From contig NZ_LMDC01000001.1 in assembly GCF_001425705.1 (NCBI RefSeq), positions 372,001-436,000 of the forward strand: DNA of 64,000 nt, written 5' to 3'. The position numbers were made by a program, and so were the translations under genes. Under the pieces are notes generated by a model that ran no database searches, was not told the origin of the DNA, and saw nothing but the letters and a program-made list of their open reading frames with translations. Within the stretch, counting starts at the first letter, position 1. The number at the start of each line of letters is the position of its first letter. Positions 53,822 through 63,352 of the stretch are shown here, piece after piece. The stretch comes from Pelomonas sp. Root1217 (GTDB lineage: Bacteria > Pseudomonadota > Gammaproteobacteria > Burkholderiales > Burkholderiaceae_C).

Positions 53822-55747
53822 ATGCTGCTGCGCGCCTCCCTCCTGTTGCTGCTGGGCTTTGCCGGCTCCGCTGTCCGTGCCTCCGACGACGACAAGCCGC
53901 CGGCCTACGAACCGCGCGAGCACTACACCAAGTACGAGTACCGCGTGCCGGTGCGTGACGGCAGGAAGCTCTTCACCGCCGTCTACGTGCCCAAGGACCA
54001 GAGCCGGCGCTATCCCTTCCTGATGGTGCGCACGCCCTATGGCTGCGGGCCCTATGGCGTGGACCGCGATGGCATCAAGGGCCTGGCGCCGAACGAGGAG
54101 TTCCTGAAGGCCGGCTACATCTTCGTCTGCCAGGACGTGCGTGGCCGCAATATGTCCGAGGGCGAGTTCATCGAGATGACGCCGCACAAGCCCGTCAAGA
54201 AGACCCTGGCCGATGTCGACGAGAGCTCCGACACCCACGACAGCGTGCAATGGCTGCTGGACCGCATTCCCGGCCACAACGGCCGCGTCGGCCTCTGGGG
54301 CGTGTCCTACCCGGGCTTCTACACCTCGGCCTCCATCATCGACTCGCATCCGGCCATCAAGGCCGCGTCGCCACAGGCGCCCATTGCCGACCTCTTCAAG
54401 GGCGACGACAGCTATCACGGCGGCGCCTTCATGCTGGCCGCCAACTTCGGCTTCTACACCGGCTTCAAGCCGCAGCAGGCACCGGTGCCGCCGCCCAAGC
54501 AATGGCCGCAGTTCGACTGGGGCACGCTGGACGGCTACGAGTTCTACCTGCAGCACGGCAACCTCGAGGCGCTGACGCGGCGGCTGGCCAAGGAGGGCGG
54601 CCCCAACCCCTACTTCGACGTGCAGCTGGAGCATGACCGCTATGACGAGTTCTGGAAGTCCCGCGCCATCACACCCCACCTGAAGAACATCCGCGCCGCC
54701 GTGCTGACGGTGGGCGGCTGGTTCGACGCCGAGGACCTGGCCGGCCCGCTGGCCACCTTCCGTGCGATCGCTGGGCAGAGCCCCGCCACCGATAACCGCC
54801 TCGTCATGGGCCCCTGGGTGCACGGCGGCTGGGTCGGCGCGCCGGGGCGGCAGCTGGGCCGCGTGCAGTTCCAGCAGCCCACCGCCGAGCAGTTCCAAAA
54901 GGAGGTGCTCTTCCCCTTCTTCGAGCAGCATCTTCGTGAGGTGGCGCCCAAGGCGCCCATCGCGAAGGCGACCGTCTTCGAGACTGGCACCAATGTCTGG
55001 CGCCGCTACGACGCCTGGCCGCCTGCTGAAGCCAAGACGCGAACCCTCTACTTCGCGCCCGGCGGTAAGCTCAGCTTTGCGCCGCCCGACGCGATCGAGC
55101 CCGCTTTCGATGCCTGGGTCAGTGACCCTAACAAGCCGGTGCCCTACGTCGGCTATGCGAGCTTGGGCGTGCCGCAGGAATACATGGTCAGCGACCAGCG
55201 CTTTGCGGCCACCCGGCCGGACGTGCTGACCTTCCGCAGCGACGTGCTGGAGGAGGACACCACCATCGTCGGCCCGATCGTCGCGCGCCTGTTTGCCTCG
55301 ACGACGGGCAGCGACGCCGACTGGGTCGTCAAGCTCATCGACGTCTATCCGCCCGAGCTGGAAGACGAAGCCGCGAAGAAGCGCAAGCCGCGCACCGAGG
55401 ACGTCGAGCCGCCCGAGGCGCCCTTGGGGGGCTATCAACAGCTGGTGCGTGGCGACCCGCTGCGCGGTCGCTTTCGCAACAGCGTCGAGGTGCCCGAGGC
55501 CATGGTGCCGGGTCGCGTCGAAGAGCTGCGCGTCGGCTTGCAGGACATCAACCACAGCTTTCGCCGCGGCCACCGCATCATGGTGCAGGTGCAGAGCAGC
55601 TGGTTCCCGCTCATCGACCGCAACCCGCAGACCTTCGTGCCCATCCGCAGCGCGAGGCCCGAGGACTTCCAGGCCGCGACGCAGAAACTCTACCGCTGGC
55701 GCGACCAGGCCTCGGGGCTTGACGTCAGGGTGCTGGAACCACACTGA
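53822..55747 (+). CDS. secreted CocE/NonD family hydrolase
   Basis: The 641-residue protein starts with a signal peptide (MLLRASLLLLLGFAGSAVRA) followed by an X-Pro dipeptidyl-peptidase-like (S15) alpha/beta hydrolase domain. The nucleophile elbow is GVSYPGFY (Ser about 162). VGGWFDAEDLAGP supplies Asp and MGPWVHGGW the His. The C-terminal jelly-roll (PEAMVPGRVEELRVGLQDINHSFRRGHRIMVQVQSSWFP) is the CocE C-domain. Substrate could be an acylated peptide or ester. A GTG at 53783 would add 13 residues. Confidence 0.9.
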   Translation: MLLRASLLLLLGFAGSAVRASDDDKPPAYEPREHYTKYEYRVPVRDGRKLFTAVYVPKDQSRRYPFLMVRTPYGCGPYGVDRDGIKGLAPNEEFLKAGYIFVCQDVRGRNMSEGEFIEMTPHKPVKKTLADVDESSDTHDSVQWLLDRIPGHNGRVGLWGVSYPGFYTSASIIDSHPAIKAASPQAPIADLFKGDDSYHGGAFMLAANFGFYTGFKPQQAPVPPPKQWPQFDWGTLDGYEFYLQHGNLEALTRRLAKEGGPNPYFDVQLEHDRYDEFWKSRAITPHLKNIRAAVLTVGGWFDAEDLAGPLATFRAIAGQSPATDNRLVMGPWVHGGWVGAPGRQLGRVQFQQPTAEQFQKEVLFPFFEQHLREVAPKAPIAKATVFETGTNVWRRYDAWPPAEAKTRTLYFAPGGKLSFAPPDAIEPAFDAWVSDPNKPVPYVGYASLGVPQEYMVSDQRFAATRPDVLTFRSDVLEEDTTIVGPIVARLFASTTGSDADWVVKLIDVYPPELEDEAAKKRKPRTEDVEPPEAPLGGYQQLVRGDPLRGRFRNSVEVPEAMVPGRVEELRVGLQDINHSFRRGHRIMVQVQSSWFPLIDRNPQTFVPIRSARPEDFQAATQKLYRWRDQASGLDVRVLEPH

Positions 55748-55799
55748 TGCCCCGTGCGAGGCTATCCTCAGTCGATAGCCGCCAAGGACCACAGCCGAG

Positions 55800-56546
55800 A
55801 TGTTCCGACGACTGCTGCTTGCGCTGATGCTGTTCGCGCCGCTGCTGGCCCAGGCGGCCTGCACGCGGCCGTTGCGTGTGCCCTTCGAGGACTGGCGGCC
55901 CTATTCCTTCATGGCCGACGGCCATCACACCGGCCTGGAGACCGAGCTGCTGGCCGCCGTGGCCAAGGAGGCCGGCTGCCGCGTCAGCTATGTGCGCGAA
56001 GTGCCGCGCAACCGCCGCCTGCCCATGCTGCTCGCGGGGCAACTCGATCTGCTGATCGCCGCGACACCCCGCGCTGACGCCGCCTGGTACACGCGCCCTT
56101 ATCGCGACGAGGTGCTGGGCGTGTTCATGCGTGCCGACGAGGCCCGCATGGACGTGCATTCGCTGGATGAACTGTTGCGCGCCAACCTGCGCCTTGTCAC
56201 CCACCGCGGGCCGGCCCTGGTGCCCATCATCAACGACTTCAAGGCCCGCGGCCTGCTGAGCTGGTTCGAGGAGTACGCCATGGGCGTGCAGCTGATGCAG
56301 ATCGGCCGCGGCGATGTGCTGCTCGGCGACAGCGTCGCCATCGCCTTTGCCGCGCGCGCCGCCGACGTGCCCCTCATCGAGCTGCCCATCCACCTGCTGC
56401 GCGACCCCGTCACCTACAAGCTCAGCCGCAAGTCGCTGACCGAGGCCGACCTGCGCGCCTTCAACCAGGCCATCCAGCGCCTGGAGTCGCGTGGCGAGCT
56501 TCAGCGCATCCGTGCGCGCTGGCTGGGCTCGGTGCCGAGACGCTAG
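55800..56546 (+). CDS. periplasmic substrate-binding protein, SBP_bac_3-like
   Basis: The 248-residue protein has a signal peptide (MFRRLLLALMLFAPLLAQAAC, so possibly a Cys at the cleavage site). It then has the SBP family 3 core: LRVPFEDWRPYSFMADGHHTGLETELLAAV near the start, and RLPMLLAGQLDLLIAATPRADAAWYTRPY about 60 residues later. No permease or ATPase gene is adjacent, so it may feed a transporter elsewhere or act as an orphan sensor-type binding protein. Ligand unknown, probably an amino acid. Confidence 0.85.
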   Translation: MFRRLLLALMLFAPLLAQAACTRPLRVPFEDWRPYSFMADGHHTGLETELLAAVAKEAGCRVSYVREVPRNRRLPMLLAGQLDLLIAATPRADAAWYTRPYRDEVLGVFMRADEARMDVHSLDELLRANLRLVTHRGPALVPIINDFKARGLLSWFEEYAMGVQLMQIGRGDVLLGDSVAIAFAARAADVPLIELPIHLLRDPVTYKLSRKSLTEADLRAFNQAIQRLESRGELQRIRARWLGSVPRR

Positions 56547-56576
56547 AGAGCGGTGCCCGCCGCGGCTCCGGCGGAC

Positions 56577-57575
56577 TCAATGCCTGGGCACGACAAGGAT
56601 CTTGCCGTCGCGCTCGCCGGTCGCGGCAGCAGCGATGGCTTCCTTGATCTGCTCTACCGGGTAGGTCGCATGGATGCGCGCCTTCAGCTGGCCGGTGGCG
56701 ATCAGCCGGGTCAGCTCGCTATACAGCGCCATCTGCGCCTCGCGCGATGCGACGCGGAACCACTTGGCCAGCCAGAAGCCCCGCAGCGTCAGGTCATTGA
56801 AGACAAAGGACTGCGGCGACACCACGCAGGGCTCGCCGCTCATGAGGCCGTAGTTGACGACGGTGCCGCCCTCGGCGACGCAGCTGGCCAGCCGGTTGGT
56901 CGCCTTGCCGCCGACGGCGTCTATCCCTAAGCGGATCGGCGCACCCGACACGGCCTCCTTGACGCGCTTGGCCAGGTCGTCGCCATCCACCAGCACCACG
57001 TCGCCGCCGTCCGCCTTCACAACCGCTGCTGCGCCCTCGCGCCGCACGATGTTGACGGTGCGCAGGCCGCGCAGCTTGGCGAGCTGCGTGAGATAGCCGC
57101 CGACGCCAGAGTTCGCGACGTTCTGGATGACCCAGTCGCCCGGCTGCAGCGTGACGAACTCCGACAGCATCAGCGAAGCCGTGGCCGGATTGACGGTCAG
57201 CATGGACAGCTGCTGCGCATCGGCACCGGCCGGCAGCGGCACGAGGCGTTTGGCGTCGGCGACGAGATGGCTGGCCCAGGTGCCGCTGCCGGCGGGCAGC
57301 AGAACCGTCTGGCCTGCAGTCAGATGAGTCACACCCTCACCGACGGCCACGACACGGCCCACGCCCTCGCTGCCGCCCACAGCCGGCAGCGGCGGCAGGA
57401 TGCCGTAGCCACCGGTCAGCATCAGCACGTCCGACGGGTTGATGGGTGCGGCAAGCACGGCGACGAGGGCCTGGCCGGCGCCGGGTGCGGGCGGCTCGAA
57501 GGGCAGGGCCCCGATGACGTCCTGCGGCACCGGCCCGCGTTGTTCGTATTGCGCCTTGATGCCCTGGATCGTCAT
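56577..57575 (-). CDS. zinc-independent MDR oxidoreductase, enoyl-thioester-reductase-like
   Basis: The 332-residue medium-chain reductase has a GroES-like N-domain (APINPSDVLMLTGGYGILPPLPAVGGSEGVGRV, about residues 43-75) and a Rossmann domain (VIQNVANSGVGGYLTQLAKLRGLRTVNIVRR, about 148-178). The pattern PSDVLMLTGGYG with NVANSGVGGYLTQLAK is that of 2-enoyl thioester reductases (MECR/ETR). The zinc-ligand cysteines of alcohol dehydrogenases are missing. It may reduce an enoyl-thioester or a quinone. Confidence 0.85.
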   Translation of the reverse strand: MTIQGIKAQYEQRGPVPQDVIGALPFEPPAPGAGQALVAVLAAPINPSDVLMLTGGYGILPPLPAVGGSEGVGRVVAVGEGVTHLTAGQTVLLPAGSGTWASHLVADAKRLVPLPAGADAQQLSMLTVNPATASLMLSEFVTLQPGDWVIQNVANSGVGGYLTQLAKLRGLRTVNIVRREGAAAVVKADGGDVVLVDGDDLAKRVKEAVSGAPIRLGIDAVGGKATNRLASCVAEGGTVVNYGLMSGEPCVVSPQSFVFNDLTLRGFWLAKWFRVASREAQMALYSELTRLIATGQLKARIHATYPVEQIKEAIAAAATGERDGKILVVPRH

Positions 57576-57654
57576 GCCGGTCTCCTGCTATTGGATGGAA
57601 CGGGCGATTCTGAGCCCGCCCGGTGCGTCGTGGCATCGCCGACGCGACAGGGTT

Positions 57655-58359
57655 TCAACCCGTCCAGTCCCTGTCAATGCCGGGCCAGGTGGCGCCCGGC
57701 TGCGCCTCCAGTTGCAGTGGCGATCCAGTGACCGGGTGGACCAGCTTCAGCTCGCGCGCATGCAGCCACAGCCGCTGTGTGCCCAGGAAGGCTGCGACGG
57801 CTCGATTGAGCGGCCCCTTGCCATGCGTTGCATCGCCGAGGATGGGATGGGCGATGTGCTTCAGATGGCGGCGGATCTGATGGCGGCGGCCTTGCAACGG
57901 TTCGGCTTCGAGCAGGGCGACGCGGGTGTTGGGGAAGCGCGGGTCGGTGGCCAGTGCCCACTCGATGCGCTCCAGCACGCGCCAGCGGGTCTGCGCCGCC
58001 AGCATCGTCTGCCCCGCCGACGGCTGCTCAGGGTCGCGCGCCAGCGGATGGTCGATGAGACCGGCGTCTTCCTGCGGCCAGCCACGTGCAAGCGCGAGGT
58101 AGCTCTTTTGCATCAGCCCCTGCTCGAACATCGCGCCGAGCAGCGAAGCAACCTCTGTTGACAGCGCAAATAGCAGCACGCCCGAGGTGCCCCGGTCCAG
58201 ACGGTGCACGGGCCAGACTGGGCGGCCGAGCTGGTCGCGCAGCAACTGCAGCGCGGCTTCGTCCTCGCCAGCTGCGAGCTGGGTGCGGTGCACCAGCAGG
58301 CCGGGTGGCTTGTCGATGGCGACGAGATGCTCGTCCTGATAAAGCAGGGTCAGAGTCAA
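57655..58359 (-). CDS. truC: RluA-family pseudouridine synthase, TruC-like
   Basis: The 234-residue protein has the catalytic aspartate in VHRLDRGTSGVLLFALS (about residue 55), AVDKPPGLLVHRT-like IDKPPGLLVHRT near residue 15, and EAEPLQGRRHQIRRHLKHIAHPILGDATHGKG (about 150-180). RLDR-x-TSGVLL, the LGAMFEQ helix and the LQGRRHQIRRHLKH motif match TruC, which makes pseudouridine-65 in tRNA(Ile) and tRNA(Asp). The preferred start is TTG at 58359, overlapping the ychJ stop (TTGA); an ATG at 58389 lies inside ychJ. Confidence 0.85.
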   Translation of the reverse strand: MTLTLLYQDEHLVAIDKPPGLLVHRTQLAAGEDEAALQLLRDQLGRPVWPVHRLDRGTSGVLLFALSTEVASLLGAMFEQGLMQKSYLALARGWPQEDAGLIDHPLARDPEQPSAGQTMLAAQTRWRVLERIEWALATDPRFPNTRVALLEAEPLQGRRHQIRRHLKHIAHPILGDATHGKGPLNRAVAAFLGTQRLWLHARELKLVHPVTGSPLQLEAQPGATWPGIDRDWTG

Positions 58360-58757
58360 TTTTTCAAGTCGCCATCGACATAGAACCATTCGCCGTTCTC
58401 GCGCACGAAGCGGCTCACTTCATGCAGCCGATGCGCCCGGCCGCCGAGCTTGCTGCGGGCGACGAACTCGACGCTGCCGTGATCGGCGTCCTGCATCGCG
58501 GTGCGCTTCACGTCAAGGCCCAGCCATTTCAGCTCCGGCTCGGGCGCCTCCAACTCGGCAGGTCGCGTGCTCGCATGCCAGCTCGCCAGCAGATAGTCGC
58601 GCAGGTCCAGCGCGAAGGCCGAGTAGCGCGAGCGCATCAGCGCTTCGGGCGTGGCTGCGGTCAGGCCCTGACCAGCCGCAAAGGCCTCGTGCAGGGCGCC
58701 GCAGCAGTGGGCATAGGCGGCGCGGCGACCGCAGGGGCAGGGCATGGAGGTGTCCAT
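58356..58757 (-). CDS. YchJ family SEC-C motif protein
   Basis: The 133-residue protein starts with a zinc-binding SEC-C motif, MPCPCGRRAAYAHCCG (Cys about 7, 9, 18 and 19), followed by the YchJ/UPF0225 domain with PEALMRSRYSAFALD and WLGLDVKR. It ends in an FVARSKLGGRAHRLHEVSRFVRENGEWFYVDG block of the SnoaL-like fold. Function unknown. It overlaps the truC start by 4 bp and its N-terminal region shares 97 bp with the tail of the GGDEF-EAL gene. Confidence 0.88.
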   Translation of the reverse strand: MDTSMPCPCGRRAAYAHCCGALHEAFAAGQGLTAATPEALMRSRYSAFALDLRDYLLASWHASTRPAELEAPEPELKWLGLDVKRTAMQDADHGSVEFVARSKLGGRAHRLHEVSRFVRENGEWFYVDGDLKN

Positions 58758-61054
58758 GTCGGCACTCTAGCGGGGGTATCAGCGGCCGAGCGGCCGTCGG
58801 GAAAAGACTCGATGAGCCTTGGCAAAGGCAACGGCCGGCCGAGCAGATAGCCCTGGCCGAAAGCGCAGCCGCATTGGCCCAGCACCTCGAGCTGGTCTGC
58901 GCTCTCGATGCCCTCGGCAATGACCTCAAGCTGCAGGTGCCGGCCGAGGTCGACGATGGTCTGGGCAATGGCGCGGTCACGCTCGCCCGTGGCCAGGTCG
59001 CGCACGAAGCAGCGGTCGATCTTCAGCGAGCTGATGGGCAGGCTTTTCAGCATGGCCAGCGACGAGTGGCCCATGCCGAAGTCATCCAGCGAGATCTCGA
59101 AGCCGATTTCGCGCAGCTGGTGCATGACGCGCCTGACCTGTTCCGGCTGGCGCATCAGCATGCCTTCGGTGAGCTCCAGCACCACCTGGGAGGCCGGCAC
59201 TTCGAGCCCGGTCGACATGGCGCCGAGCATCTCGGGCAGGGCACTGCTCGTGAACTCGGACGCCGCCATGTTGACGTGGACCTTGAGCTTCTCCAGTGCG
59301 CCGCCCTTGAGCGAGGCCAGGTCGCGCAGGGCCTGGCCCAGCACCCAGCGGCCGATGTCGACGATGAGGTCGCTCTGCTCGGCGATCGGAATGAACACGT
59401 CCGGCGGCACCGTCGTGCCATCGGGCTTTTGCCAGCGGATCAGCGCCTCTGCGCCGTGCAGCGCGCCGGTGGCGATGTCGACGATGGGCTGGTAGACCAG
59501 GCGCAGCTGCCCGGCCTGCAGCGCCTCGTGCAGTTCGGTCTCGATGGACAGGCGCTGGGCCAGCTTGGCGCGCTGCTGGGCCAGGGTGTCGGGGCTGCTG
59601 GTCGAGAAGACATTGCTGCCGTTGCGGCCGTTCTGCTTGACGCGGTACATGGCCGCGTCGGCGCTGCGCAGCAGCTCGGGGCCGGTCTGGCCGTTCTCGG
59701 GAAAGCGGCTGACGCCAATGCTGGCGGACACGGTCAGCGCCACGCCCTCGTAGCTGATGGGGCGGCTGGCGGCGGCAAGCACGGCATCGGCCAGGGCCGC
59801 CAGGGCCTGCTCGTCGCCGCTGTCAGGCACCAGCACCGCAAACTCGTCGCCGCCCAAGCGGCCGACGCGGGCTGGCGGCGGCGCCAGCTCGCGCAGCCGC
59901 TGCGCAAATGCCTGCAGCACCGCATTGCCGGCCTCGTGGCCGAAGGCATCGTTGATGGGCTTGAAGCGGTCCAGGTCAATGAACATCAGCGCAAAGCGGC
60001 GGCCCTGGCGGTGGCTCAACGCGCAGTGGCGGTTCAGCTGGGCGTAGAAGTGGGCGCGGTTGTCCAGCTCGGTCATCTCGTCGATCTGGGCCAGGCGGTG
60101 GATGACGGCCTCGGTCTCCAGGCGTTGCGCGGTCTGGGCGATCAGCGCGCCGATGGTGGCCGAGACCTTGGGCAGCTGGGCCTCGGGCTGGCGGGCCAGG
60201 CTGCTGTAGAACTCCAGCACGCCGGGGCGGTGGCGTTCGCCGTTGTCCGACACATAGGTGACCGGGAACACATAGCCCGACCACAGCCCGCACATCTGCG
60301 CGCTGCCACGGCGCAGGAAGCGCGGGTCGGTGCTCATGTCCTCCACCCACTCGGCGCTGCCCGTGGCCCAGACGCGGCCAACCAGGCCCTCGCCGGGCGC
60401 CATCTTCAGTGTCGAACTCACCGCGCTGAATTGTTCGAGCCGCGCGTCGGGTTGGTGCCAGAAGTGCCGGCAATGCAGGCGGCCACCGCCGTCCTCCATG
60501 CTCCAGTAGGCACCCCATTCCCAGCCGAGATTGCGGCAGATCAGCTGGATGACGTTGCTGATCGCATCCTCCAGCGTGTGGGTGCCGATCAGGTATTCGG
60601 TCAACGCATAGCCCAGGCGCTCGCGCACGGCCGCGTGGGTGAGGGCGGTCACGTCTTGCAGCAGGCCGTGGTGCCAGCGCGGCCGCGCCGGGTCAGTGGG
60701 CAGTGGCGTCACGCGCAGCCAGCGCAGGCCGCGGGCCAGGCCGATGACGCGGATGTCCAGTGGGCGCTGGAGCTTGGCGCCGGTCCAGAGCCGGATCAAT
60801 TCCGGCAGATCGTCCTCGACGACATGGCCCAGGCAGGCGCCCAGACCATTGGCCGAACGGGTCGGCATCTCCAGGTATTCGGCCGCCGTGGGCGAAAGAT
60901 GAGTGACGCCAGTCTGCGGGTCGTACCACCACTGGCCGAAGCCGGCGGCCTGTTCCAGGTGCTGAGGGCAGGCAGCAACGGGTGCGGGAAGGTGTCGCGG
61001 CGGCCCTGGCTGCATGGATGCGGTCGGCGTGCAGACTTCCCGATTGCTTGTCAT
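58661..61054 (-). CDS. PAS-GAF-GGDEF-EAL cyclic-di-GMP signalling protein
   Basis: The 797-residue protein has a PAS-like region (about residues 35-130), a GAF domain (about 150-315, containing LICRNLGWEWGAYWSMEDGGG), an intact GGDEF domain with RLGGDEFAVLVP (about 410) and an intact EAL domain with GAEALIRWQKPDGT (about 520), VLELTEGML, SLDDFGMGHSSLAML and KIDRCFVRD. Both activities look possible. The tail after EAL is proline/alanine-rich and overlaps ychJ by 97 bp. Start at 61054 (ATG), nine bases inside an alternative GTG. Confidence 0.93.
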   Translation of the reverse strand: MTSNREVCTPTASMQPGPPRHLPAPVAACPQHLEQAAGFGQWWYDPQTGVTHLSPTAAEYLEMPTRSANGLGACLGHVVEDDLPELIRLWTGAKLQRPLDIRVIGLARGLRWLRVTPLPTDPARPRWHHGLLQDVTALTHAAVRERLGYALTEYLIGTHTLEDAISNVIQLICRNLGWEWGAYWSMEDGGGRLHCRHFWHQPDARLEQFSAVSSTLKMAPGEGLVGRVWATGSAEWVEDMSTDPRFLRRGSAQMCGLWSGYVFPVTYVSDNGERHRPGVLEFYSSLARQPEAQLPKVSATIGALIAQTAQRLETEAVIHRLAQIDEMTELDNRAHFYAQLNRHCALSHRQGRRFALMFIDLDRFKPINDAFGHEAGNAVLQAFAQRLRELAPPPARVGRLGGDEFAVLVPDSGDEQALAALADAVLAAASRPISYEGVALTVSASIGVSRFPENGQTGPELLRSADAAMYRVKQNGRNGSNVFSTSSPDTLAQQRAKLAQRLSIETELHEALQAGQLRLVYQPIVDIATGALHGAEALIRWQKPDGTTVPPDVFIPIAEQSDLIVDIGRWVLGQALRDLASLKGGALEKLKVHVNMAASEFTSSALPEMLGAMSTGLEVPASQVVLELTEGMLMRQPEQVRRVMHQLREIGFEISLDDFGMGHSSLAMLKSLPISSLKIDRCFVRDLATGERDRAIAQTIVDLGRHLQLEVIAEGIESADQLEVLGQCGCAFGQGYLLGRPLPLPRLIESFPDGRSAADTPARVPTWTPPCPAPAVAAPPMPTAAAPCTRPLRLVRA

Positions 61055-61185
61055 CGCGGTCACTGCGCAAATCGCATGCCAGCACCAGGTCGGTCCGGAA
61101 TGCGCAGAACCGCACGGCTGCAGCGGTGTACGCGGTCAGGAGCCCCGCAAGCGTGCAATGGCCCGCACAGGACTGGTGCGGGGCG

Positions 61186-62133
61186 CTAGAGGGTCAGTTC
61201 CCAGGTTTCGCTGATGACGTCCTGGCCAAAGCTGTTCACGGGCTCGCTGTGCACCAGCCGATAGCCCTCCACCGCGTAGATGGCGCGGGCGGCGGTCAAT
61301 GCGCTCTGCGTCCACAGCTCGATGCGCTTGTAGCCGGCGGCGCGAGCAAAGTCGCTGCACTGGCGAACCAGGCGCTTGCCCAGGCCAAGGCCCCGCGCAT
61401 GGGGCTCCAGCAACAGCAGGCGCAGCTTGGCGACGCCGGGGCGCGGCTTGCCGACGGTCCCATCTCGGGTTTCATTGCGCGCCTGCACGAGCATCACGCA
61501 GCCCAGGCGCTCGGTGCCTCGCGCGGCAATCCAGCAGGCCTCGCGTTGGGGCTGGAAGCGGTCGACGAAGTCGGCGCAGATGCGCGCCACCAGCGCCTCG
61601 AAGTGTGTGTCCAGGCCGTATTCGGCGGCATAGAAGGCGCCGTGCCGCTCCACGATCCAGCCGAGGTCGCCGGGCTGGGGCTCGCGCAACTCAACGGCGG
61701 CCGCGGCGTCGGGCTCCAGCACGGCCTGGATCCGCGACATCGAGCCCAGCAGTGCGTGGCGTTGCGTGGCGGACAGGGGGGCCAGCATCGCCTCGGCCTT
61801 GGCCGTGCCCGCGCGGTCCAGCGGCACGAAGGCGCGCTTGCCGGCGGCGCTGAGCTTGAGCAGCGTCTGGCGGCCGTCGCTGGGGTGAGCTTGGCTGGCC
61901 AGCAGGCCGCGGTTCTTCAATCCGCGCAGCAGGCGGCTCATGTAGCCGGCGTCCAGTTGCAGGCTCTTGCTCAGCGCGGCCGCGCTGATCGGCGCGTGAT
62001 GCGCCAGCTCCCACATCAGCCGGGCCTCGGGCAGCGTGAAGTCGCTGTCAGGCAGCTTGGGCGCCAGCACGCCGATACGGCTTGTGTAGAAGCGGTTGAA
62101 GGCGCGAACGTCCAGGGCTTGATCGGCGGTCAT
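61186..62133 (-). CDS. MarR-GNAT fusion regulator/acetyltransferase
   Basis: The 315-residue protein fuses an N-terminal winged-helix MarR domain (PISAAALSKSLQLDAGYMSRLLRGLKNRGLLA, about residues 48-79) with a C-terminal GNAT acetyltransferase domain. The latter has LRLLLLEPHARGLGLGKRLVRQCSDFARAAGYKRIELWTQS (about 240-281, the acetyl-CoA R/Q-x2-G-x-G/A pattern). Such proteins are known in many proteobacteria; partners and targets are unclear. It faces a small gene 84 bp away on the plus strand. Confidence 0.9.
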   Translation of the reverse strand: MTADQALDVRAFNRFYTSRIGVLAPKLPDSDFTLPEARLMWELAHHAPISAAALSKSLQLDAGYMSRLLRGLKNRGLLASQAHPSDGRQTLLKLSAAGKRAFVPLDRAGTAKAEAMLAPLSATQRHALLGSMSRIQAVLEPDAAAAVELREPQPGDLGWIVERHGAFYAAEYGLDTHFEALVARICADFVDRFQPQREACWIAARGTERLGCVMLVQARNETRDGTVGKPRPGVAKLRLLLLEPHARGLGLGKRLVRQCSDFARAAGYKRIELWTQSALTAARAIYAVEGYRLVHSEPVNSFGQDVISETWELTL

Positions 62134-62217
62134 GGGCCATCATCTTCAAAATACTTGCTTTTGGCAATCAATTGCCGAGCCGCTACGCTGCGGCCTTCAA
62201 CGCAGACGGAGACGCGC

Positions 62218-62487
62218 TTGGGCATCGTGGTGTATTGGCTGGAAGGTGAGGGCGAAGAGGCGACCCCGGTCTGCCAGTTCTTCAGCAGCAAGGAGCTGAC
62301 GCAGGCCCTGGCCTGGGCCGAGGACCGGCGCAGGGCAGGGCATCGCCACGTCAGCATCTCCACGGAGCTGGACGAGAGCGTGGGACGGCCCGGAGTGTCC
62401 TCGGTCGAGGGCGGGCGCACACCGGACGGCGAAGCCTACGAGTGGTCCAAGGCGGGCCGGGCCGGCAAGGTGCGCAAGGGCCGTTGA
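62218..62487 (+). CDS. small conserved hypothetical protein
   Basis: The 89-residue protein has a conserved pattern, VVYWLEGEGEE, SSKELTQALAWAEDRRRAGHRHVSIS and TPDGEAYEWSKAGRAG. It is soluble with no signal. I know the shape of such proteins from other Burkholderiales but not a function. A TTG at 62218 with GGAGA upstream is the likely start; GTG at 62227 or 62230 are alternatives. Confidence 0.65.
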   Translation: MGIVVYWLEGEGEEATPVCQFFSSKELTQALAWAEDRRRAGHRHVSISTELDESVGRPGVSSVEGGRTPDGEAYEWSKAGRAGKVRKGR

Positions 62488-62509
62488 GGAGCGGCGCTTG
62501 CCGCGTCGT

Positions 62510-63247
62510 TCAAAACTTGTAGCCGAAGCCCATGGTCAGCAGGTTGTCCGTCTTCTTGGTGCCCACGGGCACGCGGCTGGTGTAGCGGCTGGACAGGCCG
62601 GCGTTGAGCGTCCAGGCTCCGCTGATCTGCGTGGCCAGCCCGGCGTCGAAGGTGGCGCGGTTGCCGAGGTCGCCGCCGCCGGGGTAGTAGACTAGACGCT
62701 GCTTCAGCGTCGTCGTCTCGCTGGCCTTGTGGCTGGACTCTTCGCCGAACAGCACTTGCGCGCCATTGGCCGAGCTGCCGTCGGTGAGGCGGGTGACCGT
62801 GTAGCCGACACCGCTGAAGATGTCCCAGTTGGTGGCATCGTCCTTCACCAGGTGGTAGCCAAGACCGCCGTTGAGGCTGTAGCGGTCGCGCACGCCACCG
62901 GCCTTGTTGGTCTCGGCGTCTGCACCGCCGAAGGAGAACCACTGCGGGCCGAAGTTGAAGTCGTAGCGGCCGCCCAGGCGCAGCAGGTCGGCGGTGGTGG
63001 TGTCTACGCCCGCGTTCTTGTTGCGGCCGTAGTTGGCGATGCCGAAGAGGCTGAGCTTGTCTTCGACCGTCGCGACGCTGGCATCCGCATTGGCGGCGAG
63101 GGTGCGACTGCTGCTGTTGCCGCTGGCCAATGCGCCGGAGACGCTGAGCCCGCCATGCCATTTGCCGTCGGGCGTGTCCTGGGCCTGGGTGGCCTGCGAG
63201 GCGAGGGTGAGGGCGATGGTGCCGAGGGCGAGAGTGAGACGTGGCAT
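62510..63247 (-). CDS. DUF481 outer-membrane protein (YdiY-like)
   Basis: The 245-residue protein has a signal peptide (MPRLTLALGTIALTLASQATQA), then a beta-barrel-like sequence of alternating residues (KWHGGLSVSGALASGNSSSRTLAANADASVATVEDKLSLFG), ending in YKF with a terminal aromatic residue, a beta-assembly signal. DUF481 proteins such as YdiY are outer-membrane barrels of unknown function. Confidence 0.85.
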   Translation of the reverse strand: MPRLTLALGTIALTLASQATQAQDTPDGKWHGGLSVSGALASGNSSSRTLAANADASVATVEDKLSLFGIANYGRNKNAGVDTTTADLLRLGGRYDFNFGPQWFSFGGADAETNKAGGVRDRYSLNGGLGYHLVKDDATNWDIFSGVGYTVTRLTDGSSANGAQVLFGEESSHKASETTTLKQRLVYYPGGGDLGNRATFDAGLATQISGAWTLNAGLSSRYTSRVPVGTKKTDNLLTMGFGYKF

Positions 63248-63352
63248 TCCGAAAGCGCTTTAGGGGAAAACCAGCAGTATCCCCAACGACCCCGCACGGT
63301 CAGCGGCGGGCGCCGGCCAGGCTGTAACGAGGGGCTTCCCTAGAATGCCGGG

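Noticed and set aside
53786-55864. 692-codon minus-strand frame across the CocE-type hydrolase
   Set aside because: Shadow of a clear, motif-bearing plus-strand gene.
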